In this document: piece by piece, positions 17,070 to 25,653 of the stretch
Position numbering within the stretch: position 1 is the stretch's first letter
Layout of the letters: each line of letters opens with the position of its first letter
Assembly (NCBI GenBank): GCA_958418815.1
Contig: CATZGB010000007.1
Location: forward strand, 34,964 to 98,963
Source: an uncultured Bacteroidales bacterium
Lineage (GTDB): Bacteria; Bacteroidota; Bacteroidia; Bacteroidales; Muribaculaceae
Direction: 5' to 3'
Length of the DNA: 64,000 nt
Position numbers and translations under genes: made by a program
Notes under the pieces: model-generated
Database searches by the model: none
What the model was told of the DNA's origin: nothing
Seen by the model: the letters and a program-made list of their open reading frames with translations, nothing else

Positions 17070-18191
17070 ATGAAACTGTCAAGAATCCTCCTCTCATCCC
17101 GCCTGGCGATGGCCGCCCCGCTCGCAGCCGCGCTTCTGCTGGCCGGATGCTCCCAGACGAAATGGAGCGCCGAAGGCACCATCGCCGGAGCCTCTGGCAA
17201 GGACATCGTGATCGAGGCCCCCAACGCCGCCGGAAACTGGTATCCGCTCGACACCGTCACTGCCGACAAAAACGGCTCGTTCAAGGTCTCCGGCCTCCCG
17301 TTCGGCCACCCCGAACTGCTGCGTCTCACCATCGGCGGGCAGTCGGCCTACTTCCCCATCGACTCAATCGAGACGGTGACCATCGAGGCCGATGCCGCCA
17401 ACCTCCAGGCTTCCACACGCCTCTCAGGCTCCGGGTCGGCCGAGAAGATGCAGGAGGTCAACGACCTCATCGCCAAAGTCACGAAGGCCGACGGAGAGAA
17501 CGCCGCCGCGTTTGACCCCGACCTGAAACGCAACCTGGCCGAGGTGATACTCCGCGATCCCGCCGACATCGTCGCCTACTACCTGATTTTCCACCGCGTG
17601 GGCGACACGCTGATTTTCTCACCCGAAGAGAAAAGCGACCTCCGCATCATCGGGGCCGTGGCCAACGCCTACACCCAGCACCGCCCCTCTGACCCGCGCA
17701 CCGCGCTGCTGAAAGACATCTACCTGTCGAACCGCAAGGCCGGCATGTCGCCGTCGGCGCCCACCGACACGATTGTGGCCCGCGAGATGCAATTTCCAGA
17801 AATCGACCTCATGGATGAGAAAGGGGTTGCCCACAAGCTGTCTGACGTAGCTTCGTCGGGCAAAGTGGTCATACTCTGCTTCACCGCCTACACCGCCCAA
17901 GGCTCGCAGGCCCTCAACGTGGAGCTGAACAAGGTATATTCCGCCCACAAGGCCCAGGGGCTCGAAATCTACCAGGTCGGACTCGACGACGACGAGTTCC
18001 AGTGGAAGGAGTCGGCCCGCAACCTCCCCTGGATCACAGTCTACAACTCACCCCGCAACGGCGCGGAGGCCCTCATCGACTACAACATCTCCACCCTCCC
18101 GGCGATTTTCATCATCAACCGCAACGGCGACCTCGTGGAGCGCGTCGAGACCCTCAACAGGCTTGACTCCACCGTCAGCCGCTATCTCTGA
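17070..18191 (+). CDS. DUF4369/thioredoxin-fold lipoprotein lacking the CxxC motif
   Basis: 373 residues from ATG 17070; an in-frame TTG at 17043 would overlap the HIT gene and push the signal sequence inward, so it was rejected. Lipobox LLAGC is at about residues 22-26. An N-terminal beta domain (about 30-140: SGKDIVIEAP through PIDSIETVTIEAD) resembles DUF4369, and the C-terminal half (about 240-373) is an AhpC/TSA/thioredoxin fold with cis-Pro segment STLPAIFIINRNG. At the CxxC position the sequence is FTAYTAQGSQA, so it cannot act as a dithiol oxidoreductase. Confidence 0.82.
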   Translation: MKLSRILLSSRLAMAAPLAAALLLAGCSQTKWSAEGTIAGASGKDIVIEAPNAAGNWYPLDTVTADKNGSFKVSGLPFGHPELLRLTIGGQSAYFPIDSIETVTIEADAANLQASTRLSGSGSAEKMQEVNDLIAKVTKADGENAAAFDPDLKRNLAEVILRDPADIVAYYLIFHRVGDTLIFSPEEKSDLRIIGAVANAYTQHRPSDPRTALLKDIYLSNRKAGMSPSAPTDTIVAREMQFPEIDLMDEKGVAHKLSDVASSGKVVILCFTAYTAQGSQALNVELNKVYSAHKAQGLEIYQVGLDDDEFQWKESARNLPWITVYNSPRNGAEALIDYNISTLPAIFIINRNGDLVERVETLNRLDSTVSRYL

Positions 18192-18212
18192 CACCCCCAA
18201 ATCCACGGCCTG

Positions 18213-19340
18213 ATGAGAATCCTGCTGATGGGCGACGCAAGCAACTTCCACCGCACCCTGGCGACTGGGCTGCGGCGACTGGGCTGCGACGTCACTGTGG
18301 CCTCGTCGGGCAGCGGATTCATGCAGACCTACCGCGACATAGACCTCCGGCGTCCCTTTCCAGGGAAAGCCGGGGGTCTCGCGCTATGGGCGAGGCTCAA
18401 CGGGCCGCTGCGCCGTCGACTCAAAGGCTACGACGTGGTCAGCGTCGCCAACCCGGTGTTTGTCGACCTCAAGCCCGGCAGGGTCAGGCAGGTGTTCCAC
18501 AGGCTCAAGCGAGACAACGGCGCGGTGTTCCTCACCGCCCTTGCCACCGACCTCCTCTACATCGAGGAATGCCTCGATCCCGGCAGTCAGATGCGGTACA
18601 ACGAATTCCGCATCGGCGACCGCCCCGCTCCATACGCCCTGCGGCATCCTGAGATCATACCCGCGTGGCAGACCCCTCCGCTCAGCGACTGGTGCGAAGA
18701 GTTCTACGCCGGGATTGACGGGGCCGTCAGCGCACTTTACGAATACCATCTGGCTTTGGCGCGCCGCCTGCCCGCCGACAAGACCGCTTACGGCGGCATA
18801 CCCATCGACACCTGCTCCCTTGCCCCTGTCGACCTCCCGGAATCGCCCCAACCGGTAAGGATAATGCTCGGACGCCACCGCGGACGTATGGAGGAGAAGG
18901 GCACCGATCTGCTCGAGACGGCAGCCAGACGCGCCATCGACAGCAATCCCGGGAAAGGGGAACTGGTCATAGTGGAGAACCGTCCCTACGACGAGTATCT
19001 GTCGCTGATGAGGAGCGCCCACCTGGTAGTAGACCAGGCTTACAGCCACACCCCGGCCACCAACGCGCTGCTGTCGATGGCCTACGGAATACCGACCGTC
19101 TCGGGGGGCGAACCTGGTTTCTACGACTTCATCGGCGAGCCCGACACCCCCCTGCGCCGCCCAGTCATCAACTCCCCGGTCGACCTTGACGGGATGACAG
19201 CAATGTTTGACCACATCCTCACACACCCCGAGGAATTGCGTCCCCTCGGACAAGCCTCACGCGATTTCGTGATGCGCAACAACGAATGCTCCGTTGTCGC
19301 GCGACGTTTCCTCTCATTCTGGCAGTCACGCCTGAAATAA
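18213..19340 (+). CDS. Glycosyltransferase, GT-B fold (GT1/GT4-like)
   Basis: 375 residues starting MRILLMGDASNFHRTLATGL, the usual nucleotide-fold N-terminus with a Gly-rich turn. A C-terminal donor-site-like part includes LGRHRGRMEEKGTDLL, ENRPYDEYLSLMRSAHLVVDQAY and NALLSMAYGIPTVSGGEP with an E-x7-E-like glutamate. Cytoplasmic, no membrane helices. No capsule or O-antigen genes flank it; its acceptor is unknown. Confidence 0.75.
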   Translation: MRILLMGDASNFHRTLATGLRRLGCDVTVASSGSGFMQTYRDIDLRRPFPGKAGGLALWARLNGPLRRRLKGYDVVSVANPVFVDLKPGRVRQVFHRLKRDNGAVFLTALATDLLYIEECLDPGSQMRYNEFRIGDRPAPYALRHPEIIPAWQTPPLSDWCEEFYAGIDGAVSALYEYHLALARRLPADKTAYGGIPIDTCSLAPVDLPESPQPVRIMLGRHRGRMEEKGTDLLETAARRAIDSNPGKGELVIVENRPYDEYLSLMRSAHLVVDQAYSHTPATNALLSMAYGIPTVSGGEPGFYDFIGEPDTPLRRPVINSPVDLDGMTAMFDHILTHPEELRPLGQASRDFVMRNNECSVVARRFLSFWQSRLK

Positions 19341-19364
19341 CAAGCCACTCCAACCTGCTCTCTT

Positions 19365-20750
19365 ATGTCCTCTCTGACCTATTATATTGAATACCACTAC
19401 GCCGGAAGACTCCACCCGTTCGGCTTCCGGCTCCCGGTGAATGACGATGTGGCACTGCTTGGCCGCGACCCGCAGGCCACGGTGCGCTTCTATGACGACA
19501 CCCCTACCGTCAGCCGCCGCCACGCCCTCATCCGCCGCCAGAACGGGCAATACATCCTCGAACCACTTTCGCCGACAAACTCCACCCTGCTCAACGGGCA
19601 ACGGATTTTCCGCCCGACAGTGTTGCGCAGCGGCGACGAGATAAGGCTGTCGACCGACGGGCCGCGTCTCGGGGTGATATTCCCCTCCGAGCCCCTCAGG
19701 CGATTCCAATCAGCCGCCCCTGCCCCCAGAGCCGCCAACCCGCCGCGACAGTCCAAAAGCGCCCTGCTCTGGTTCGTGGCCATACTGGCCGCCGCGGCCA
19801 TCGGTTTCGGAGTCTGGAAAATCGCGGAACTCACTTCAGCCAACCGCCGTCTCGACGAGATTGTGGCGCGTCAGGCCGCCAGCCAGACTGAGCCGCAGCA
19901 ATCCTCCACCGGTAATCCTGCCGCGGATAACGGCGGCGCGGGGAGAGTGACATCAACATCTTCCCCCTCCCCTGTCGCAGGCGGGTCGCCATCCGAGGCC
20001 GCGATGAAAGAGGCCGACAAAAGCGTCTACTACGTGATGGCCCTCGGATTTGAGGTGACCACCCCTTACGGCCAACGCTACGAAATCAAATGCGGCAACG
20101 GCTCAGGGCAGATTCCCGGATGGTCAGGCACCGGATTCCTCCTCTCCGACGGCCGTTTCGTCACGGCGCGGCATGTCGTAGAGCCATGGTATTTCCTCGA
20201 CGGAGGCGACACCAGCCGCGAGATGCTCTCGCTCAACATCCTGGCGAGCAACGGAGGGAAGGTGGTGGCCCGTTTCGGCGCGGTCTCATCGACCGGAGAC
20301 CAGATATTGTTCTCATCAAGCGACTGCCAGACAGACCGCGGCGGCGACCAGCTGAGGCGCACACGCTCAGGCGAGCTTGTGGCGGTGGCCCCGACGGGAG
20401 CGCGTGACTTCGCCACTGTCGGTACGGGGCGCGCCGGCGGACTGCCATTCAGCCCGGAAGCATCGCGCACCCTGAGCCGTGGCACCAAACTGACTGTGCT
20501 GAGCTTTCCCCTCGGCCTTGGAGCCAACTCATACAATGACATAAACCCTGTCTACGGATCGGCCACCGTGGCCGCCGACGGCCTCCAGGAGGGCATGATA
20601 CTCACCACCGAGACGACCTACGAGAAAGGCTCGTCGGGAGGGCCGGTGTTCATCACCGACTCATCCGGACAGCTCGTGGTGGTCGGCATCACCTCGGCCA
20701 TCGCAGGCCGCTCCACCGGGTTCATCGAGCCAATCTCCTCGATACATTAA
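19365..20750 (+). CDS. FHA domain - transmembrane - trypsin-like serine protease
   Basis: 461 residues. An FHA phosphopeptide-binding domain (about 25-107) has GR33-34, S50-R-R-H53 and N72-S73 with NG at 78-79. A transmembrane helix (about 133-155) and a Ser/Gly/Pro-rich linker follow. A trypsin/HtrA-like domain (about 245-461) has H270 (TARHV), D348 (ARDFATV) and S424 (KGSSGGP), so a complete triad. With the FHA domain cytosolic and the protease periplasmic it could couple threonine phosphorylation to envelope proteolysis (inference). No kinase gene is adjacent. Confidence 0.85.
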   Translation: MSSLTYYIEYHYAGRLHPFGFRLPVNDDVALLGRDPQATVRFYDDTPTVSRRHALIRRQNGQYILEPLSPTNSTLLNGQRIFRPTVLRSGDEIRLSTDGPRLGVIFPSEPLRRFQSAAPAPRAANPPRQSKSALLWFVAILAAAAIGFGVWKIAELTSANRRLDEIVARQAASQTEPQQSSTGNPAADNGGAGRVTSTSSPSPVAGGSPSEAAMKEADKSVYYVMALGFEVTTPYGQRYEIKCGNGSGQIPGWSGTGFLLSDGRFVTARHVVEPWYFLDGGDTSREMLSLNILASNGGKVVARFGAVSSTGDQILFSSSDCQTDRGGDQLRRTRSGELVAVAPTGARDFATVGTGRAGGLPFSPEASRTLSRGTKLTVLSFPLGLGANSYNDINPVYGSATVAADGLQEGMILTTETTYEKGSSGGPVFITDSSGQLVVVGITSAIAGRSTGFIEPISSIH

Positions 20751-20790
20751 TCCATGCATCCCCGGCCAACCCCGTAACCTCAGGCACAAA

Positions 20791-20831
20791 CGGCCCCGCA
20801 TCCGTCAGTCAGGATGCGGGGCCGATTATTT
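20791..20831. terminator. Bidirectional terminator
   Basis: A perfect 13-bp stem CGGCCCCGCATCC (20791-20803) with 20812-20824, eight-base loop, followed by ATTATTTG. It lies between two convergent genes. Confidence 0.85.
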
Positions 20832-20875
20832 GTCTGAACTCCGGCGAGACAGCACACACGCGTGTGCCGCCGTGG

Positions 20876-22162
20876 TCAGAGTGAGTAGAATGCGGTGAAA
20901 GCGTCGATTATCGAAAGGTGGTCGGCCACGGCCGCAGTCTCGCGGCATGAATGCATGGCCCACTGGGGCGCGCCCATGTCGACACCGTCAAGCTCAATCT
21001 GGGATGTCAGGATGTTGCCCAGGGTGGAGCCGCCCGGGGTGTCGCTGTGGTTGACAAACACCTGGCAGGCGACATCAGCCCGCTCGCATATGCCACGGAA
21101 CACCGCCGCCGACCTCGCGTCGGTCATATACTTGCAGTTGGCGTTGATTTTAACCACCGGGCCGTCGCCGGGGACAGGATGGTTGGTGGGATCCTGCTTC
21201 GACGGATAGTTGGGGTGGAGGGCATGGCCGTTGTCGGCCGACACCATGAAGGAGTTGGCCACAGCGCGGGAATATGTCTCGAAATCGCCACACAGACGCT
21301 GGAAAATCCCTCTCAGAATCGGCGAGGCAGCCCCCTGCTTGGTGCCCGAGCCGGTCTCCTCGTTGTCGAATATGGCCATCACCCGGGTCATCGCGTCGGG
21401 CTGCCGCGACTCCGCCGAAGCGGTAAGGGCCGTGACAGCCGCGTGGGCCATCTCCAGGTCGTCGATACGGCCCGAGGATATGAATTCCTCGTTAAGCCCG
21501 AAGAGACATGCCGGAGTGGTGTCGTAAAGCGTCAGGTCAAAGTCGAGAATCTCCTCCGGGGCCACACCCAGCTCGGTGGCGACCATGCGGGTGAGCAACC
21601 CTTTCCCCTCCTCTTTCGAGGCGACGCGTCCCAGCACCGGGAGCATGTCGCGCTGCTTCGACAGGGGGTTGCCGTCATTGACCGAGCGGTTGTAATGGAT
21701 GGCCAGGTGGGGGATAGTAAGCAACGGACGGTAGAAATTGACAAAGCGTGTGACGGGACGCAACGGCGACTCGCCGCGAAGGATCACGCGGCCTGATATC
21801 GACAGCGGACGGTCAAACCATGTGTAAAGTATCGGGCCGCCGTAGACCTCGGTGTTGAGCGTCACCACGCCCCCCTCGTTGACTATCTCGGCGTTGGGCT
21901 TGATGCGGAAACCGGGGGAGTCGGAATGGGCGGATATGACCTTGAATCCCGCCGCCGGGTCTTCCCCGACGATGAAGGCGAACACCGCCGATGAGTTCTT
22001 TACCACATAGCGGCGGTCGCCCGGTTTCAGGCTCCATCTGTCAGCCATGTCAAGGGGTGTGAACCCTGCCCTGTCGAGGCGGTCGGTGAGATTCTTCACC
22101 GCAAGGAAATTGCAGGGTGATTCATTGAGGAACTTCAGCAGGTCGGCGGTCTGGGGTTTCAT
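20876..22162 (-). CDS. M18 family aspartyl-type aminopeptidase
   Basis: 428-residue cytosolic zinc aminopeptidase of the DAP/ApeB family. Metal-site segments are SAHSDSPGFRIKP, FDNEETGSGTKQGA and HSDTPGGSTLG. ATG 22162 (MKPQTADLLKF) is chosen over an upstream TTG at 22192. It follows the OstA-like gene by 36 bases and is probably the last gene of that operon, though its role in peptide turnover is unrelated. Confidence 0.92.
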   Translation of the reverse strand: MKPQTADLLKFLNESPCNFLAVKNLTDRLDRAGFTPLDMADRWSLKPGDRRYVVKNSSAVFAFIVGEDPAAGFKVISAHSDSPGFRIKPNAEIVNEGGVVTLNTEVYGGPILYTWFDRPLSISGRVILRGESPLRPVTRFVNFYRPLLTIPHLAIHYNRSVNDGNPLSKQRDMLPVLGRVASKEEGKGLLTRMVATELGVAPEEILDFDLTLYDTTPACLFGLNEEFISSGRIDDLEMAHAAVTALTASAESRQPDAMTRVMAIFDNEETGSGTKQGAASPILRGIFQRLCGDFETYSRAVANSFMVSADNGHALHPNYPSKQDPTNHPVPGDGPVVKINANCKYMTDARSAAVFRGICERADVACQVFVNHSDTPGGSTLGNILTSQIELDGVDMGAPQWAMHSCRETAAVADHLSIIDAFTAFYSL

Positions 22163-22198
22163 AGGGGTTGTCTGATTTAAGGTGGTTGGCAATATCTG

Positions 22199-24100
22199 TC
22201 ACTGGCGGCGCGAGGTGCCGAAAGGCGGTTCGGCGAAGAGGTCGCGCATCTCCTGGGGGATGACAAACACATCCTCGGGCTTGCGGGGGCGCAGCGGCTC
22301 GAACCATCTGAACTGCGGCAGGTAGTACAACTGCTTCTTCGCGAGATACAGCGGAGTCATCGTGCCGGAGGTCTCGGGCCAGAGTTTCATGCGCCGCAGC
22401 TCCTGGTTGAGGAAATCAGCGGCCATGTATGAGCTTTCGAGGTTGGCGATTTTGTTGTAGGTGGAGTCATTCTCCTGCGGCAGCATTATGGCCTGCACAT
22501 TGCCGCTGACATCGAGATGGCGCAGCTCGCCATTTTCGAATGTGGCAAACATCTCCTTTCCGGTGAGCTGGTTGTAGAACTCCTCGTCGATATGCTCGGC
22601 CACAAAGCCGAAATCGGGAAGCCTCGCCCAGTCGACAGTCGAGTCGTTGAGATGGAGTATTATCTTGTTTCCGAAAATCTGCTTGTTCTCATTCCAGACC
22701 ACAGGATGCTTGTCGAGATGGAGCAGGGAGTCTTTGCTGACGAATGTCATCGAGTCGCAAAGCCCCTGCAGGTCGACGCGGAAGAATTTCACATTGGGGT
22801 GGGCCACCAGATAATGTACCGTGTCGGGCAACTCCGGTTCGGCCTTGGGGGGTATGGCTGTGGCCACGGAGTCGGCAGGCATCATCACAGCCGCCACAGA
22901 GTCTGGAATGACAGGTGCGGCAGCCACGGAGTCGACCGGGATGGAATCAACAGCCATGGAGCCAGCTGATATGGCGCCATCCGATATGGAATCGGCAGCC
23001 GTCGGTGCCATCGCGGGGAGCATCGCCCGCGGCTCGTCATCCGCGACCTCCGGGAAGAAGACACGGCGGAAGGTGGATATGGTGTCGCCATGGAGATAGA
23101 GGGTGTCGGCCTGGGAATACTCCTTGGCCAGGGCGTGGCCGTAGACGCGCGCAGAGTCGGCATCCTCATAATAGAATCCGTAGTCGCCGAGCAACGTTAC
23201 CTTCTTGGCGGTGTCTACCATCTCTATGTTTCCGAAAGCCTCGCCGAAGCCGGTCTGCTGGTCGTAATAGAGGGTGTCACCGGTGAGGGTGTTGCCGTTT
23301 TTCGCCACCACGAGCGAGCGGCGGTAGAGGTCAGCCTGCTGGGTGTCAGTGTTGTAGATACCGTCGGTGGTATGGATTGTGCCATCTTTCGAGACTATGG
23401 TCGAGACCGTGTCGAGGATGGCGATGTGGGTGTTGGTGTTGTAGAGCATCTGCTCCGAGAAGATGTCGAGGGTGTCGTTGTCGCGGAGGCTGTGAAGCTC
23501 CACCCTGTCGCGGAAGAGCGCGTCCTTGGTGGTCGGGGAGTATTCCCCATACCATGAGGTGAGCCGGTTCTTGGGGTCGGTCAGCACGCCCCCCACTTCG
23601 TAATATCCCAGGTCGATGCCGAGGTCGTAGTTGAATATGTCTGTGGTCAGGGTGACATCGCGGTTGATGAGCCTCACCTTCTTTCCGAAATCGGCGTAGA
23701 GGACAGCGAGCTGGGTGGTGTCGGCGTAGTCAAGCTCGTCGGCATACACAAAGAGGGTGTCGCCCTGTTGCATCCTGACATTGCCGTAGGCCTCGATGGC
23801 CCCGGGGGAGTCATAGAAATGGGCGCTGTCGCAATACATGAACATGCCTCCGCGCCTGAACTCCACATTCCCGACCACTATCTGGTAGTCTGCGTCGGCG
23901 GCTTTCTTCAGCACGTCGGCGCGCTCAAGGAAGACGCGCCCGGTCTGGTTGCGGTTGGCCGTGGGTATGGTGGGGCGGATGGGGGTGTTGTCACGGCGCA
24001 TTGTCCCCTTCCGCGGTGTCTGGGCGAAAACCGACACCACGACCATGGCCATCGCCATCAACGACAACCACTGCAATCCGCTGAATCCTTTACGGCCCAA
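22199..24100 (-). CDS. OstA-like (LptA/LptD N-domain) outer-membrane biogenesis protein
   Basis: 633 residues from TTG 24100, which gives a signal peptide with a basic start and hydrophobic core ending near SVFAQ; an ATG at about residue 15 would leave no basic region. Repeating beta-strand units such as YQIVVGNVEFRRGGMFMYCDS and AYGNVRMQQGDTLFVYAD are the OstA jellyroll pattern used in lipopolysaccharide transport. A low-complexity insert rich in DSxPxDSVAA (about 355-425) splits the repeats. It sits directly after a SurA-like PPIase, a frequent Bacteroidetes pairing. Confidence 0.85.
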   Translation of the reverse strand: MGRKGFSGLQWLSLMAMAMVVVSVFAQTPRKGTMRRDNTPIRPTIPTANRNQTGRVFLERADVLKKAADADYQIVVGNVEFRRGGMFMYCDSAHFYDSPGAIEAYGNVRMQQGDTLFVYADELDYADTTQLAVLYADFGKKVRLINRDVTLTTDIFNYDLGIDLGYYEVGGVLTDPKNRLTSWYGEYSPTTKDALFRDRVELHSLRDNDTLDIFSEQMLYNTNTHIAILDTVSTIVSKDGTIHTTDGIYNTDTQQADLYRRSLVVAKNGNTLTGDTLYYDQQTGFGEAFGNIEMVDTAKKVTLLGDYGFYYEDADSARVYGHALAKEYSQADTLYLHGDTISTFRRVFFPEVADDEPRAMLPAMAPTAADSISDGAISAGSMAVDSIPVDSVAAAPVIPDSVAAVMMPADSVATAIPPKAEPELPDTVHYLVAHPNVKFFRVDLQGLCDSMTFVSKDSLLHLDKHPVVWNENKQIFGNKIILHLNDSTVDWARLPDFGFVAEHIDEEFYNQLTGKEMFATFENGELRHLDVSGNVQAIMLPQENDSTYNKIANLESSYMAADFLNQELRRMKLWPETSGTMTPLYLAKKQLYYLPQFRWFEPLRPRKPEDVFVIPQEMRDLFAEPPFGTSRRQ

Positions 24101-24124
24101 TATCCTGTCTGGTTTAAACCGGGA

Positions 24125-25498
24125 TTACCTGCGCAGCCACTCGGGATGCTCAAACTCGCAGTCGGCCCAGTTGTCCTCAATCTTGACATATGTGTCGCGG
24201 ATCTTGCGCGAGAGCCAGTCCTTGACCATCTGCTGCTTGGCGGAGTTCTCATACATGCCCTTGATTGTCTGGTAGTCCTCCGAGAGGTTGGCGCGGTGGG
24301 CCGGGATGCGCTGGGTGAGCTTCACGATGGCGACGATGTCGCGGTCGCGTTTGGGGTCTTTCATGATGAAAGCCTCCGACACATCCCCTACCTGCATCTT
24401 GTCGACCACTTTGGCGACCTCCTGGGGGAGGTCTTTCATCTCAAAGCGGGTGGTGCCGTTGGCCTGGTTGAGCATGCGCCCCTGGTTGTTGCGGGTGTCC
24501 TTGTCCTGAGAGAGTATCGGGGCGGCCTCCTCGAATGTGAAGCGCTTGTGGGTCACGATGTTGGCCCTCACCGAGTCGAGGCGGTGGAGAGCCTCGGTCA
24601 GCTCCTGGTCGGAGACTTTGGGGCGCAGCAGTATGTGGCGGGTGTTGACCCTGTCGCCGCGCTTCTCGATGAGCTGGATGATATGGTAGCCATACTGGGT
24701 CTCCACAATCTTGGAGACCTTGCGGGTGTCATTGAGGTTGAAGGCCACGGCGGCGTATTCCGGCTCGAGGTGGCCACGGCCCATGAAGCCGATTTCACCG
24801 CCTCGCACGCTTGAGCCGGGATCCTGGCTGTAAAGGATGGCGAGGGTCGAGAAATCGCCCTCACCCTTGTTGATGCGGTCGGCATACTGGCGCAGGCGCG
24901 ACTTGATGTCGTCTATCTCCTCCTGCGGAATCTTGGGGTTGATGGTTATTATCTCACACTCGACCTGCAGGGGGACGAATGGGATGGAGTCCTGGGGCAG
25001 GGTGGAGAAATAGCGGCGCACATCGCTGGGGGTGACCTTGAGGTCTTTGGTCAGCGACGCCTGCACCTGCTGAACGCGGTACTGGTTGCGCATCACGTCG
25101 GAGAGCTGCGAGCGGAACTCGGAGATGGGCTTGCGGAAATACTCCTCGACCTTCTCCTTGCTGCCGAGATTGGTGATGAGGTAGTTGAGGCGCTGGTCCA
25201 CCGCCATGGAGACCATTGACTCCTGCACCTCGACGGTGTCCATGTCGGCCTGATGGAGGAAGAGCTTCTCGATGGCGAGCTGCTCGGGCACCACGCAGTA
25301 GGGGTCGCCGTTGACAGGTGTCTTCTCATAAAGCATCTGCTGGTATGCCTCCTCGATCTCGCTCTTGTAGATAGGCTGGTCGCCGACCATCCAGGCCACC
25401 TCCTCGATTATGTTGTTGCCCGGGGTCCCGGGAGCGGCCACGGAGGCCAGGGCCACGACTGCGGCGCCCAGGAGGGACAGTAACGGTTTTTTCTTCAT
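24125..25498 (-). CDS. SurA-like peptidylprolyl isomerase with two parvulin domains
   Basis: About 457 residues from ATG 25498 (another ATG is at 25504). A signal peptide (to about residue 22) leads to a SurA-N-like helical region and two PpiC parvulin domains (about 170-280 and 285-385); markers are GGEIGFMGRGHLEPEYAAVAF with YGYHIIQLIEKRGD, and ARHILLRPK-like TRHILLRPK at the second. It likely assists folding of outer-membrane proteins in the periplasm and leads an operon with the OstA-like gene. Confidence 0.9.
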   Translation of the reverse strand: MKKKPLLSLLGAAVVALASVAAPGTPGNNIIEEVAWMVGDQPIYKSEIEEAYQQMLYEKTPVNGDPYCVVPEQLAIEKLFLHQADMDTVEVQESMVSMAVDQRLNYLITNLGSKEKVEEYFRKPISEFRSQLSDVMRNQYRVQQVQASLTKDLKVTPSDVRRYFSTLPQDSIPFVPLQVECEIITINPKIPQEEIDDIKSRLRQYADRINKGEGDFSTLAILYSQDPGSSVRGGEIGFMGRGHLEPEYAAVAFNLNDTRKVSKIVETQYGYHIIQLIEKRGDRVNTRHILLRPKVSDQELTEALHRLDSVRANIVTHKRFTFEEAAPILSQDKDTRNNQGRMLNQANGTTRFEMKDLPQEVAKVVDKMQVGDVSEAFIMKDPKRDRDIVAIVKLTQRIPAHRANLSEDYQTIKGMYENSAKQQMVKDWLSRKIRDTYVKIEDNWADCEFEHPEWLRR

Positions 25499-25521
25499 AA
25501 ACATCAATGACGAATTTGGCG

Positions 25522-25529
25522 CAAAGTTA
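25522..25529 (-). promoter_or_regulatory. -7 box for the SurA-OstA operon
   Basis: Minus-strand TAACTTTG ends 23 bases before the start codon. A TTTG lies only 12 bases upstream of it, so the -33 element is non-canonical. Confidence 0.55.
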
Positions 25530-25568
25530 CGCTTTCTTTTCCAAACTCTGATGTTAATAGACCGTAAT

Positions 25569-25600
25569 TTTGCGCTTTAGAGGGAAAAACCTTAACTTTG
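25569..25600 (+). promoter_or_regulatory. Promoter of the DUF6377 regulator
   Basis: TTTG at 25569-25572, 20-base spacer, TAACTTTG at 25593-25600: a perfect match. The start of transcription is expected near 25606, only about 48 bases before the ATG. Confidence 0.85.
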
Positions 25601-25609
25601 CAGCATGAT

Positions 25610-25629
25610 TGCTCCCCGCGCGGGGAGCA
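25610..25629. repeat. 20-bp perfect palindrome at the 5' end of the transcript
   Basis: TGCTCCCCGCGCGGGGAGCA reads the same on both strands. It begins about four bases after the predicted transcription start, so it would either be an operator just downstream of the promoter or fold into a hairpin at the extreme mRNA 5' end. Confidence 0.8.
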
Positions 25630-25653
25630 TATCACGCCCCCACCCCTGTCCCC

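Noticed and set aside
25609..25653. Upstream start for the DUF6377 regulator within the palindrome
   Set aside because: It needs a TTG three bases after the predicted transcription start and destroys the signal peptide; ATG 25654 fits better.
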